Below, piece by piece: positions 36,646 to 46,615 of a stretch of 64,000 bases of DNA. The notes under the pieces were generated by a model, which saw only the letters and a list, made by a program, of their open reading frames with translations, did not search any database and was not told the DNA's origin. The translations under genes were made by a program, and so were the position numbers. This DNA is from Flavilitoribacter sp020436695 (lineage in GTDB: Bacteria; Bacteroidota; Bacteroidia; Chitinophagales; Saprospiraceae). How positions within the stretch are numbered: position 1 is the stretch's first letter; each line of letters begins with the position of its first letter. Location: NCBI GenBank assembly GCA_041392665.1, contig JAWKLQ010000031.1:62001-126000 (forward strand). The letters run 5' to 3'.

Positions 36646-37515
36646 TCAAAAAACAATCGTCTTATTCCGGTAAGGCAATATCCGGTGCTGCAATTCCAGC
36701 CAGATGCCCTCGGCCAATACCACCTTCTCCAGATTCTTTCCCTTTCGGATCAGATCATCGATGGAATCCCGGTGCGAAATAGCCACCACATCCTGCGCAA
36801 TGATCGGGCCTTCATCCAGATCTGCCGTTACGTAATGACTGGTAGCGCCAATGATCTTGACGCCCCGGCTAAAAGCGGAGTGATAAGGGCGGGCTCCCTT
36901 GAACGCCGGGAGAAATGAGTGATGGATATTAATGATGCGGTTTGGCAGGGCCGCTACGAAATTATCAGATAGGATCTGCATATAGCGGGCCAGCACCACA
37001 AAATCTACCTCCTTTTCCAGCAATAGTGCCAGCTCGGCTGCTTCCTGCTCTGCTTTGTTGTTTTTGTCGATCTGAAAAACGTGGAACGGGATCTCAAAAC
37101 GCTCGGCAATGTAGTGCAGGTTGTCATGATTGCTGATGATGCAGGGGATCTCCACGGCCCATTCTCCCGAAACATAACGCTGCAATATATCGTACAGGCA
37201 ATGAGACATTTTCGAAACGAAGATCGCCATGCGCGGTTTGCGGTTTGTAAAATGTAGCTGCCATTCCATCTGGAATTTCCGGCCGATCAGTGTACCGAAA
37301 AACTCGTCGATCTTTTCTTGCGGGATGGAGAAGCCGTTGAGCTCCCATTCCACCCGCATGAAAAAATGGTTGATATCGCGTTCGACGTGTTGCTCGATAC
37401 TGATGACATTGCCGTTATTCTTGTGCAGAAAATCAGTAACGGCGGCCACCAGTCCCATTTGATCCGGGCAATGGATCAGTAGAATAGCAGTATTATTCCC
37501 GGCATTTGTAGACAT
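36646..37515 (-). CDS. purU: Formyltetrahydrofolate deformylase
   Basis: Hydrolyses 10-formyltetrahydrofolate to formate and tetrahydrofolate, balancing the one-carbon pool and feeding formate to purine synthesis. 289 residues, the normal length. An N-terminal ACT domain (AILLIHCPDQMGLVAAVTDFL, residues about 10-90) precedes a formyltransferase-fold domain with the catalytic stretch RIINIHHSFLPAFKGARPYH, ATSHYVTADLDEGPII and the final DLIRKGKNLEKVVLAEG. The Asn-His-Asp catalytic set is intact. Start: ATG at 37515. It is divergent from the SWIM-finger gene with a 113-base gap; a CATTTTTG box on the minus strand (37541-37534) is one base off the promoter consensus. Confidence 0.92.
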   Translation of the reverse strand: MSTNAGNNTAILLIHCPDQMGLVAAVTDFLHKNNGNVISIEQHVERDINHFFMRVEWELNGFSIPQEKIDEFFGTLIGRKFQMEWQLHFTNRKPRMAIFVSKMSHCLYDILQRYVSGEWAVEIPCIISNHDNLHYIAERFEIPFHVFQIDKNNKAEQEAAELALLLEKEVDFVVLARYMQILSDNFVAALPNRIINIHHSFLPAFKGARPYHSAFSRGVKIIGATSHYVTADLDEGPIIAQDVVAISHRDSIDDLIRKGKNLEKVVLAEGIWLELQHRILPYRNKTIVF

Positions 37516-37628
37516 ATTCTTCCTGTTTGCGCCGCAAAAATGAGGATTTTTACCAATAATCCCCCATAGCCCTTGGGAATTGCTCTAAATTGCTATAATT
37601 TTATAGGTTTTACGCAGGCAATAAATAA

Positions 37629-39332
37629 ATGTCGCCATTTAAATTACAAGATCTGGAACGCCATTTGGCGGAGTCGGTTCTGCTGGCAGGAGAAGACTGG
37701 CAGGCAACGGGTTCTGTCCGGGATCTGACAGAAGTGGAGCGCCATTTATGGACGGCCAAAGTGGGGGAGAAGGAACGAGTGGAAGTGGAGGTGCAGATCA
37801 CCCCGGGTAAGGTGCGATCTATCTCCTGTGAGTGTCGTGAATTTGCGGAGAATGACATTTGCGGCCACGTTGCCGCCACGCTTTTGGAACTTCGTGCCCT
37901 GATCAATCACCGCAAAAGAGAAAGGGACGCAAAGAAAGTAGCTGCCGCCGAAAGGGCTGCGGAAAAGAAAAATAAATTTACGCTTGATACGGTGCTGGAC
38001 GAAGTGCCCACGGGTGAATTACTCGCCTTTGTCCGCGAATACGCCCGTCATCACCGCCAGTTCTCCCTGGCATTGAAAGCCAGGTTCACTCCGCAGGTAG
38101 ATCATATACAAAGCCGGGAAAAATACGCTCAGCTCCTCAATACCGCCATCAGCGTATCGCGCAAGGCAGACCGTAGAATCAGCCTGCGGGGTGTACAAAA
38201 ACTCGGCAAAGTGCTCGAAGAGATCCTGTTCCAGGCGGAAGGTTATTTTTTTGCCGCTCATTATACGGAAACTGTGGACGCTGCCGGTGTTATTCTAGAA
38301 AAGATCACTCCCATACTTAACAAGGTGGACAACGGGCGGGACAAACTGGAAGTATACCTCCATCAGTCCTTTACCTTGCTGAATAAGGTGGCTATAGCTG
38401 ATATCCCGCCGGCATTAAAGCGAAGGTTATGGGACTATGCGCTGGAAGAAAGCGGCAAGCTGTTCTACCGCAATCAAAGCATGGATGTGGCTTTTTTTAA
38501 ATTGCTGTTCCGCCTGGCATTGGATGAACAACAGAAAGCGGAACTGCTTAAGCTGTTGGAGGAGCATCTCGAGCTGAAAACAACCCAGCCCAGATCCGAA
38601 GAGGAACTGCTGCTGATCAAGCTTCGATTACTCGAACAGGCCGGCGATGAGGATCATCTGAACCGTTTCTTTAAACAGAATATTCGAAACCGGAGTTTAC
38701 TGAAAAAAGCCGTTCAGTACGCTCGTAATCAGAAAGACTGGGCTGCGGCCAATCACTGGATCGCGTTGGCATTGGAACAGGAAAGTACCGGCGAGGAATT
38801 GCAGGAATGGCAAAAGATCGCGCTGGAGATCGCTCAAGACTCGGGTAATGAGCAGGCTATTCTTCCACTGGCGATGGACCTCTTTGTGGAAAGCGGACAG
38901 GCTCGTTATTTTGACCTGGCCCTGGAACGAAGTGAGGATAGTACAAAGTTGTCTGATGAGGCCCTGCAACGACTTGTATTACAGGTTCGCCGACCGCTGC
39001 GTCAGGAAGCCATCGCTACGGTACTGTCACGAACTAATCGGCTGGATGAACTGTTCAGGTTTTTGGAACAGGCCAATTCATTATCCCTTCTTCAAAATTA
39101 TGATCACCACTGGCGACAGCACGATCAGGATAAACTTTTTCCGGTCTATCGTAAGCTGGTGATGAATTACCTCAAGGATCATCTGGGCCGTGTAACCTCC
39201 CAGAAAATAAAAAATGTTATAGATTTTCTTTATCAGACGGGCCGTTCCGGCATGGCCGAACGTTTAGTGGAAGAAATGAGAGACACCTATCCCGAACGTC
39301 ATTCCTTAATGGAAGAATTAGACATTATTTAA
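37629..39332 (+). CDS. SWIM zinc-finger protein
   Basis: A 567-residue cytoplasmic protein with an N-terminal SWIM zinc finger: Cys67-Glu-Cys69, then Cys78-Gly-His80 (SCECREFAENDICGHVAA), the CxCx(n)CxH pattern. After a basic, alanine-rich linker (about residues 95-115) the rest is helical, with repeat-like segments resembling TPR/solenoid helices to the end (HSLMEELDII). SWIM fingers bind DNA or proteins and are often found next to SNF2 helicases; no helicase is present here, so the partner is unknown. Translation begins at ATG 37629. It precedes glgP by 108 bases on the same strand, with a near-palindrome in between. Confidence 0.75.
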   Translation: MSPFKLQDLERHLAESVLLAGEDWQATGSVRDLTEVERHLWTAKVGEKERVEVEVQITPGKVRSISCECREFAENDICGHVAATLLELRALINHRKRERDAKKVAAAERAAEKKNKFTLDTVLDEVPTGELLAFVREYARHHRQFSLALKARFTPQVDHIQSREKYAQLLNTAISVSRKADRRISLRGVQKLGKVLEEILFQAEGYFFAAHYTETVDAAGVILEKITPILNKVDNGRDKLEVYLHQSFTLLNKVAIADIPPALKRRLWDYALEESGKLFYRNQSMDVAFFKLLFRLALDEQQKAELLKLLEEHLELKTTQPRSEEELLLIKLRLLEQAGDEDHLNRFFKQNIRNRSLLKKAVQYARNQKDWAAANHWIALALEQESTGEELQEWQKIALEIAQDSGNEQAILPLAMDLFVESGQARYFDLALERSEDSTKLSDEALQRLVLQVRRPLRQEAIATVLSRTNRLDELFRFLEQANSLSLLQNYDHHWRQHDQDKLFPVYRKLVMNYLKDHLGRVTSQKIKNVIDFLYQTGRSGMAERLVEEMRDTYPERHSLMEELDII

Positions 39333-39375
39333 TATCCTTTACTCTAGCCAAATTAAGATTTATTCTAATTTAGCG

Positions 39376-39405
39376 CCTATTTTAGGGCTTTACCCTAAAA
39401 TTAGG
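39376..39405. repeat. Near-palindrome between the SWIM gene and glgP
   Basis: CCTATTTTAGGG and CCCTAAAATTAGG are complementary apart from one shifted base, around CTTTA. Placed 43 bases after one stop and 36 bases before the next start, it could be a terminator or an operator site for glgP. Confidence 0.4.
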
Positions 39406-39440
39406 CCGGAACATTTAATATACAAAAGCGACTGAAAATC

Positions 39441-42002
39441 ATGATCGGAGAATTAAAAGATACGAGTATCAAACTCAAACGTATTTTTATTGAAACCCAA
39501 CTATCCAAGGAGTTGGAGCCGCTTAACAAGCTAGCAAATAATATCTGGTGGAGTTGGAATCAGGAAGCCATAGAGCTTTTCTCTTCTATTGCTCCCGAAA
39601 GATTCGTGGAGCTGAACTATAATCCTTTAGCGCTGCTGAAAGAACTGGATACAGAGACTTCCGGACGATTGATGAGCGATAAGTCATTTCTGCAAAAACT
39701 AAAAAAAGTAGAAAAAGACTTTGATGCCTATATGAAGGTGAAACCGGCTAATGGCAGCCCGAAGATCGCTTATTTCAGTATGGAATACGGTCTGCACATC
39801 TCTCTAAAGTTGTATTCTGGCGGTTTGGGGGTTTTGGCCGGCGATTACCTGAAAGAAGCAAGCGATGATAATTCCAATATGATCGCTGTCGGCTTACTTT
39901 ATCGCTATGGATACTTCACCCAGGGGATCTCTATTCACGGAGATCAGGTGCATAATTATCCGCCACAGGAATTTACCAAACTGCCGATCGAGCCGGTGCG
40001 GACGGCCAAGGATGAATGGCTCAAGATCGCAATCGACCTACCCGGACGGCAGGTATTTGCCAAAATATGGCAACTTAATGTAGGCCGGGTTCCGCTGTAT
40101 TTGCTGGATACGGATTTCGATGAGAACAGCTGGGAAGACCGTACGCTGACCCACCAATTGTATGGTGGTGATAATGATCATCGTCTGAAGCAGGAGATCC
40201 TGTTGGGTATCGGGGGAATACGGGTGCTTACTGCGCTGGGCATCGAGGCGGATATCTACCACTGCAACGAAGGGCATGCTGCCTTCAACGGACTGGAAAG
40301 ACTGAAGGATTATGTTCAGAAGAATTCACTGTCCAATCCCGAAGCCCTGGAGACGGTGCGTAGTACCTCATTATTCACCACCCATACTCCCGTACCAGCC
40401 GGACATGATTATTTCCAGGAAGATCAGCTACGCACCTATCTGCACGGCTATGTGACCGGCATGGGCATGTCCTGGGAAGATTTTATGGCGCTGGGGCGTA
40501 AAGACCGGCATAACATTCACGAACAGTTCTCGATGAGTCATCTGGCCATCCGGATGTCACAGGAGGTAAACGGAGTAAGTAAACTGCATGGTCTGGTCTC
40601 TCAGAATATGTTTAAGGTATTATATCCGGGGTATACCGCTTTGGAATCGCATATCGGATACGTAACCAACAGTGTGCACTATCCGACCTGGATAGCCCCG
40701 GAATGGAATGAGCTGTATATAGATACCTTTGGTACCTCTTTCCTGAGGGATCAGGCCAATAAGGCTTACTGGCGTAAGATCCAGCAGGTACCTGATAAAA
40801 AGATCATGGAGATCCGCCGGCTTCTAAAGCGCCGCTTGCTCGATTTTGTGCGTGAGAAGATCCAGGCTGATTTCACCAAACGAGGCGATAGCCCGCGAGT
40901 GATCTTTGACATTACGAAGAAACTGGATGAGAATGCGCTGGTATTTGGTTTTGCCCGCCGTTTTGCTACCTACAAGAGAGCACATCTGTTGTTCTCCAAT
41001 ACGGAACGCCTGGCCGAACTGGTGAATAATCCGTCTCGTCCGGTAATCTTCCTCTTCGCCGGCAAAGCCCACCCGGCTGACGGCGGTGGGCAGGGGCTGA
41101 TCCGGCACATTCTTAATATTTCCAAGCAGCCGGAGTTCCAGGGGAAGATCATTTTTCTGGAAAATTATAATATGGAAATGGCCAAGTTGCTGGTGCAGGG
41201 AGTCGATGTCTGGCTGAATACGCCAACCCGTCCACTGGAAGCTTCCGGTACCAGTGGCATGAAAGCGGCCCTGAACGGTGTAATGAACTTTAGTGTTCTC
41301 GATGGTTGGTGGGCCGAAGGATATCGTGATGATGCCGGCTGGGCGTTGCCGCTGGAAAGGACCTTTGCCGAGCAGAACCTGCAGGATGAACTGGACGCCG
41401 AGAGTATCTACAATATCCTGGAGCAGCATATCATTCCTACTTACTACCAGCAGGACGCTGACGGTATTTCCGCTCCCTGGGTACAATACATCAAGAACAT
41501 TATTGCTGAGGTGGCTCCGGATTTTACCATGCAGCGCATGTTGCATGACTACTACGACCGGTTCTACCTGAAATTGTTCGAAAGAGGCAATCAACTGCGG
41601 GCCAAAAAGTTTGCGGCCGCCATTGAGATCGCTCACTGGAAAGAAAAAATGACCCAGGCGTGGGATGCCATTGAAGTGGTTGACGCTGAGATCATGGATA
41701 CGGACAACCATGCGCTGCCGAGCGGTAAAGCTTTTGAAGCCAGTATCAAAGTCTTCCTGGGGAATCTCAAACCCGAAGAAGTTGGTATGGAAGTAGTGTT
41801 CTACAAAAGAAAGTCAGAAGATGAGCTCGTTCCGCAATTTGTGCACGAAATGAGTGTGAAAAACCGGAATGGTCACACGGCAACTTATACCTGCAAGCTC
41901 GATCCCAAGGTGTCAGGAGTTTATGAATACGGTTTCCGTATTTTCCCCAAGCATCCTTTGCTGGCGCACCGGCAGGATCTTAATCTGGTGCATTGGGTAT
42001 AG
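39441..42002 (+). CDS. glgP: Alpha-glucan (glycogen) phosphorylase
   Basis: A GT35 phosphorylase releasing glucose-1-phosphate from glycogen or maltodextrins with phosphate; pyridoxal phosphate is the cofactor. 853 residues. The N-terminus LANNIWWSWNQEAIELF (LAxNLWWSW motif), GGLGVLAGDYLKEASD, HCNEGHAAF, TTHTPVPAGHDYF and FGFARRFATYKRAHLLF are visible, and the PLP-binding lysine lies in EASGTSGMKAALNGV (near residue 609). The C-terminus from about 750 is a beta-type extension ending HRQDLNLVHWV, as in the shorter, archaeal-type branch (DUF3417 at the N-terminus). With the maltokinase at the left end of the window it suggests glycogen/trehalose metabolism, though the two are 38 kb apart. Confidence 0.9.
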   Translation: MIGELKDTSIKLKRIFIETQLSKELEPLNKLANNIWWSWNQEAIELFSSIAPERFVELNYNPLALLKELDTETSGRLMSDKSFLQKLKKVEKDFDAYMKVKPANGSPKIAYFSMEYGLHISLKLYSGGLGVLAGDYLKEASDDNSNMIAVGLLYRYGYFTQGISIHGDQVHNYPPQEFTKLPIEPVRTAKDEWLKIAIDLPGRQVFAKIWQLNVGRVPLYLLDTDFDENSWEDRTLTHQLYGGDNDHRLKQEILLGIGGIRVLTALGIEADIYHCNEGHAAFNGLERLKDYVQKNSLSNPEALETVRSTSLFTTHTPVPAGHDYFQEDQLRTYLHGYVTGMGMSWEDFMALGRKDRHNIHEQFSMSHLAIRMSQEVNGVSKLHGLVSQNMFKVLYPGYTALESHIGYVTNSVHYPTWIAPEWNELYIDTFGTSFLRDQANKAYWRKIQQVPDKKIMEIRRLLKRRLLDFVREKIQADFTKRGDSPRVIFDITKKLDENALVFGFARRFATYKRAHLLFSNTERLAELVNNPSRPVIFLFAGKAHPADGGGQGLIRHILNISKQPEFQGKIIFLENYNMEMAKLLVQGVDVWLNTPTRPLEASGTSGMKAALNGVMNFSVLDGWWAEGYRDDAGWALPLERTFAEQNLQDELDAESIYNILEQHIIPTYYQQDADGISAPWVQYIKNIIAEVAPDFTMQRMLHDYYDRFYLKLFERGNQLRAKKFAAAIEIAHWKEKMTQAWDAIEVVDAEIMDTDNHALPSGKAFEASIKVFLGNLKPEEVGMEVVFYKRKSEDELVPQFVHEMSVKNRNGHTATYTCKLDPKVSGVYEYGFRIFPKHPLLAHRQDLNLVHWV

Positions 42003-42065
42003 CGTAAACTGAATGTCAAAGAGACAGGGAGACAGGAAGATAGGATGACGAGAAGACTGGTCATC

Positions 42066-42147
42066 ATACTACTGGACAAATGGACGTTGAGATATCTGGA
42101 TAAATCCCAAGATCCCAACGTCCAAATTTCCAAATGTCCAGTAGTAT
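42066..42147. terminator. Large imperfect hairpin after glgP
   Basis: ATACTACTGGACA at the left pairs with TGTCCAGTAGTAT at the right end (42135-42147), and inside it GGACGTTG pairs with CAACGTCC. The interior is about 35 bases. It lies 64 bases after the glgP stop; probably a terminator or an intergenic repeat. Confidence 0.45.
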
Positions 42148-42295
42148 AACCGGTCATTCATTCATCCTGTCTCCGGTTGTTTTTGGCTTTCGTCATTAAT
42201 CATCCCAGCTTTAAGTATTCCATTTCACTCGAGTTTCGAAAACTTGCCAAGTCTTCTTTATATTGTGCTTTTGTCACTAAGCACTCATATTTGGT

Positions 42296-43705
42296 ATGAC
42301 TAGTAATGCGAAAAACTACTTGAGCAAAAGGATCACGCTTGCAGTTGTCCTTACGGCATCTTATTTATTCTTCTGCGGCCTTCAGCCACTGATCGCGCAG
42401 AACAGCCCGCCCGAAAAAGATCCAAGATTATACGATATTGCGAATGCGCCTTCTCCCGAACGGATCGAGGCCGATATCCGAAAACTGGTTAGTTTCGGTA
42501 CGCGCCATACTTTATCGGATACCAGTTCGGCAACCCGTGGTATTGGAGCAGCCCGTCGATGGATCAAAGCGGAATTTGATCGCATCTCTGCCGATTGCGG
42601 AGATTGTCTGGAAGTATTCTTCCAATCTGATATTATTCCGGCCGAAGGCAACCGGCGCATTCCCGAAGATAGCCGGCTGGTCAATGTGGTCGCTATTCAA
42701 AGGGGCACCCACTACCCGGATCGCTATGTGATCATGTCCGGGGATATTGATTCGAGAGTATCCGATGTCATGAATGCGACGGATGATTCTCCCGGGGCCA
42801 ACGACAATGCGTCGGGTATTGCCGGCACCCTGGAAGCCGCACGTATCCTCAGCAAATATGAATTCCCTACCAGCATTATTTACACGGGCCTTTCCGGTGA
42901 AGAACAGGGCCTGTTCGGTGGAAAGATCATGGCCACCAAAGCCAAGGAAGCAGGCTGGGACATCATCGGTGTGTTGAACAACGATATGATCGGCAATATT
43001 CACGGCATCGACGGAGTGATCGATAACACCACCTTTCGCGTCTTTTCCGAGCCGGTACCGGTTGGTGAAGATGAGAGAGACCGTATCTGGCGTCGTTTTT
43101 ACGGAGGTGAGGTAGACGGCCCTTCCCGGCAATTGGCCCGCTATATTGACCGCCTGACGGATATGTACACCACCAATCTGGACGCCATTATGATCTACCG
43201 GTTGGATCGCTTCGGCCGGGGCGGGCATCATCGCTCTTTTAACGATGAAGGTTTTGCTGGTGTCCGGATCATGGAAACACATGAGAATTACAACCGGCAA
43301 CATCAGGATCTGCGCACCGAGGACGGCATTGAATACGGGGATGTGATCGAATGGGTCAATTTTGAATATGCTGCCAAACTGACCGGGGTGAATGCCATCA
43401 CGTTAGCCGGTCTGGCTGCCGCACCACCTCCGCCTGCAAATGTAATGATCGGAGGTGCGGTGCAACCTTCCACCCGCCTGAAGTGGGATGCGGTAGATGA
43501 TCCTGATCTGCTCGGATACCGGATCTACTGGCGGGATACTACCGCACCTCAATGGCAACATAGCCGATTTGTCAGTAAAGATGCTACAGAGGTTACGTTG
43601 GAAAACATCGTTATAGATAACTATCTTTTCGGTATCGCTGCCGTGGGTAAAGATGGCAATGAGAGTTTGGTGATCTATCCGAAAACCTTGATTCCGAGAC
43701 GTTAA
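42296..43705 (+). CDS. M28 family zinc metallopeptidase, exported
   Basis: A secreted aminopeptidase-type M28 enzyme, 469 residues. Signal peptide within residues 1-35 (LAVVLTASYLFFCGLQPLIA). The metal site is visible as SGDIDSR (148-154), PGANDNASG with Asp170, SGEEQGLFG with Glu202/Glu203, LNNDMIG with Asp230, and METHENYNRQHQ. In the first motif the usual zinc-binding His (GHYDS in most members) is Asp150; Asp can bind zinc, so the enzyme may still work. A fibronectin-III-like domain follows from about residue 375. It is 94 bases upstream of an M14 peptidase on the same strand, so both may serve protein degradation outside the cell. Confidence 0.85.
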   Translation: MTSNAKNYLSKRITLAVVLTASYLFFCGLQPLIAQNSPPEKDPRLYDIANAPSPERIEADIRKLVSFGTRHTLSDTSSATRGIGAARRWIKAEFDRISADCGDCLEVFFQSDIIPAEGNRRIPEDSRLVNVVAIQRGTHYPDRYVIMSGDIDSRVSDVMNATDDSPGANDNASGIAGTLEAARILSKYEFPTSIIYTGLSGEEQGLFGGKIMATKAKEAGWDIIGVLNNDMIGNIHGIDGVIDNTTFRVFSEPVPVGEDERDRIWRRFYGGEVDGPSRQLARYIDRLTDMYTTNLDAIMIYRLDRFGRGGHHRSFNDEGFAGVRIMETHENYNRQHQDLRTEDGIEYGDVIEWVNFEYAAKLTGVNAITLAGLAAAPPPPANVMIGGAVQPSTRLKWDAVDDPDLLGYRIYWRDTTAPQWQHSRFVSKDATEVTLENIVIDNYLFGIAAVGKDGNESLVIYPKTLIPRR

Positions 43706-43799
43706 GAATACATTGATAAGTCATAAACTGCCGGTAGTCAGCCCACCACAAATAGCTGCACTGACGGCCAGTTGACTTTTGACGCCATAATCTAGTTGT

Positions 43800-46448
43800 A
43801 TGAAACAATTTCTGCTACTCTTTACCGGCCTGCTGTTGGCCGGCACTTTTCCGCTTACTGCTCAGGTAGATCTTACCCCCGGGCGCTTCGATTTTGATCC
43901 GGATATCAGCTATAATCCGTCCATTCCCTCGCCCCAGGATTTCCTGGGATATGAGTTGGGAGATCAATTCACACTATACGCTAATGCCGTAGCTTATTTC
44001 CATGCGCTGGCTGCTGCCAGTGATCGCATCACCATTAATCAGTACGGTGCAACCTATGAAGGACGCCCGCTGATCAATCTGGTCGTGACTTCACCGCAGA
44101 ATCACGCCCGTATGGAAGAAATTCTGGCGGAGCATCATAAATTGATGAACACCGCCGGTTTAAGTGCTTCCCAGATTGATGCTCTTGTGGAGCCTATGCC
44201 GGTTTTTACGTCTTTCAGTTACAATATTCACGGTAATGAAGCTTCTTCCACAGAAGCGGCCATGCAGGTTGCTTATCGTCTGGCTGCCGGTAGGGATGAG
44301 GAAATTGCCGATGTACTGAATGAGTCGGTAGTGATCATGTACATCTGTATCAATCCGGACGGAAGAGACCGTTACGTGTACTGGTACAATGGCATGGCCC
44401 GCAGCCAGGTGGGATTGGAACCCCGCGATCTCGAACATTATGCTCCCTGGCCCATCGGACGGACCAACCATTACTGGTTTGACCTCAACCGCGACTGGGT
44501 GTGGGGCGTACATCCCGAATCGAGAGGACAGGTGGAAGTATACCGCAAATGGATGCCCCAGGTACATGTGGATTACCACGAGCAAGGCTACAACAACAAT
44601 TATTTTACGACCCCGGGAACCACTCCCCGCAACCTGCTGCTGCCGGATGATTATGAGCCCTTTGCCGATTATTTCGGACGGGCCAACATCGAGCAGTTCA
44701 ATAAATATCATCTCAGCTATTTCACGCGGGATGCTTTCGATTTCTTTTATCCGGGCTATGGCTCTAGTTATCCCAGCGTCATGGGAGCGATCGGAATGCT
44801 GACGGAACAGGGCGGTATCGGAGCCGGGCGGGCGGTAGAAACCGAGGACGGATATGTGCTGCTGCTCCGCCAGCGGGTCTTTGATCACTATATAACTTCT
44901 CTGGCTACCGTCAAGGCCTCTGCTGCCCGGCGTACGGAGCTTTTGAAATACAGTGCTGCTGCCTGGAACTCAGCCAATTCCAAATCAAAGATCAAGACCT
45001 ACATCCTGCCGGCGGATCAGGGCGGATATCTTACCGATGTGCTGGGTATTTTTCAACGCCAGGGGATCGAGGTAAAAAAGGCTACGGCAGCTTTCGGGCT
45101 CAACGCCATGAGCTATCGCTCCGGCAAAATGGAAAGAAAAAGTTTTAAGGCCGGAGATTATATCATCTCGACCGACCAGCCGGAACACCTGCTGGTACAC
45201 GCGATCATGGAGCCGGCCCTGGAAATTGAAGATTCGGTGATGTATGACATGGCCACCTGGTCGGCACCACTTGCCTATAACCTGGAAGTTTATGCCGCCG
45301 AAATGCCTACAACCGTAACGGCTGAAATGCTGGAAGAACTCCCAAAAGAAATGGGTAAGGTCACTAATGCCGTTGCCCAATATGCTTATGTGATCGATTG
45401 GTCGCAACGGAATGCGCCGCAGGCACTGGCAGCACTTTGGAAATTAGATTACCGGGTAAGATCTGCAACCGAAGGCTTCACGGATGACGCCGGAAGATCT
45501 TACCCTCCCGGCAGTCTGGTGATCCTGAGAGGACGAAATCTGGAAAAGGACAATAGCGAATTTGTGCTGGACATCAACACCATTGCAGCTGATTATCAGG
45601 TAAATATTGAAGGCTACAATACCGGCCGGATGAAAAGCGGCTACGATCTGGCCAGCTCGCGGAATCGCCCGGTGAAGCAGCCCAAGGTAGCCATGCTGGT
45701 GGAGCCACCGTTTGATACTTATACGGCCGGACAGATCTATTTTCTCTTCGATTGGGAAACCAAATTGCCGGTGGAGCGTATAAGAGCATCAGTTCTACAG
45801 CAAACAGCTTTACCGAAATTCGGTCAACGATACGGCCTGGCTGACCTCAATGATTACAACGTCCTCATTCTGCCCGGAGGCGGTTCCGGCTTAAAGGAAG
45901 TATTCGGGAAGGAAGAGATCAACCAACTAAAATCCTGGATCAGAAGCGGAGGAGTATTGGTAGCCTCGGAAAGTGCCGTGGATTTTTTCACCGCCAAAGC
46001 TTCTAAAATAACCGAAGTCGAAATGCTGACGTCTCCAAAGGACAGCAGCGAGAAGGCGCGTTATTTACCTTATGATCAAAGAGAAGACTACAATGGGAAA
46101 AAGCGCATACCGGGCTCGGCATTGCGCGGCCATCTCGATGTTAGTAATCCTTTGGCTTTCGGCCTGAAGCCGGAATTGTACACCTTGAAGTTCGGCAATA
46201 GTGCGATTAAACCCGTAAATGGTTTGCAAACGGTGGGTTATTATGACCACAATGCGGAGAACCTGCTGGCTGCCGGTTACGCTTCCGGAGATAATTTGAA
46301 ACATCTGGCAGGAAATACCTTTGCAGCCGTTCAGCCCATGGGGGCCGGTAAGATCGTTTTCCTGCTCGATAATACCCAGTACCGGATGTTTTGGAGGGGG
46401 CCTTCGCGGATGATGCAGAATGCGGTGATGTTGTTGCCGGGGTTTTGA
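43800..46448 (+). CDS. M14 family zinc carboxypeptidase, exported
   Basis: An 882-residue secreted metallocarboxypeptidase. Signal peptide residues 1-21 (MKQFLLLFTGLLLAGTFPLT, cleavage near AQ). The M14 zinc motif is NIHGNEASS with His144 and Glu147, followed by ICINPDGRDRY, RTNHYWFDLNRDWVW, the third ligand His in VHVDYHEQG, and the catalytic Glu in MLTEQGG (near 338). After the peptidase domain a second region (about 620-880) with VLILPGGGSG, SWIRSGGVLVASES and an end at MLLPGF has the fold pattern of a glutamine-amidotransferase-like domain, as in other Bacteroidota M14 proteins. Same strand as the M28 gene. ATG at 43800. Confidence 0.87.
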   Translation: MKQFLLLFTGLLLAGTFPLTAQVDLTPGRFDFDPDISYNPSIPSPQDFLGYELGDQFTLYANAVAYFHALAAASDRITINQYGATYEGRPLINLVVTSPQNHARMEEILAEHHKLMNTAGLSASQIDALVEPMPVFTSFSYNIHGNEASSTEAAMQVAYRLAAGRDEEIADVLNESVVIMYICINPDGRDRYVYWYNGMARSQVGLEPRDLEHYAPWPIGRTNHYWFDLNRDWVWGVHPESRGQVEVYRKWMPQVHVDYHEQGYNNNYFTTPGTTPRNLLLPDDYEPFADYFGRANIEQFNKYHLSYFTRDAFDFFYPGYGSSYPSVMGAIGMLTEQGGIGAGRAVETEDGYVLLLRQRVFDHYITSLATVKASAARRTELLKYSAAAWNSANSKSKIKTYILPADQGGYLTDVLGIFQRQGIEVKKATAAFGLNAMSYRSGKMERKSFKAGDYIISTDQPEHLLVHAIMEPALEIEDSVMYDMATWSAPLAYNLEVYAAEMPTTVTAEMLEELPKEMGKVTNAVAQYAYVIDWSQRNAPQALAALWKLDYRVRSATEGFTDDAGRSYPPGSLVILRGRNLEKDNSEFVLDINTIAADYQVNIEGYNTGRMKSGYDLASSRNRPVKQPKVAMLVEPPFDTYTAGQIYFLFDWETKLPVERIRASVLQQTALPKFGQRYGLADLNDYNVLILPGGGSGLKEVFGKEEINQLKSWIRSGGVLVASESAVDFFTAKASKITEVEMLTSPKDSSEKARYLPYDQREDYNGKKRIPGSALRGHLDVSNPLAFGLKPELYTLKFGNSAIKPVNGLQTVGYYDHNAENLLAAGYASGDNLKHLAGNTFAAVQPMGAGKIVFLLDNTQYRMFWRGPSRMMQNAVMLLPGF

Positions 46449-46454
46449 TGTGAT

Positions 46455-46575
46455 CTGGTGTTGAGGTGTTTAGGTTTGGAGGTGCTCAAGTTTTGATGTG
46501 CTTAAGTTCGAGTAAGCCTGCGAATACCTCAAAACTCCAAAACATCAACACTCCAACACCTCAACACCTCCAAAA
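46455..46575. repeat. Low-complexity inverted repeat between peptidase and isochorismatase genes
   Basis: A G/T-rich left part (GGTGTTGAGGTGTTTAGG and relatives) is answered by an A/C-rich right part (CCAACACCTCAACACCTCC). They form a long imperfect hairpin. Such text-like inverted repeats are frequent in Bacteroidota intergenic regions; a terminator role is inferred. Confidence 0.5.
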
Positions 46576-46615
46576 AAACATACTAGAGAAAACATATAAA
46601 TTAATACTTCCGTAG

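Noticed and set aside
40824..41711. 295-codon minus-strand frame inside glgP
   Set aside because: Antisense to a clear glycogen phosphorylase with intact motifs; no recognisable protein.
42512..43303. 263-codon minus-strand frame inside the M28 gene
   Set aside because: Antisense to the peptidase motifs; no family or start context.
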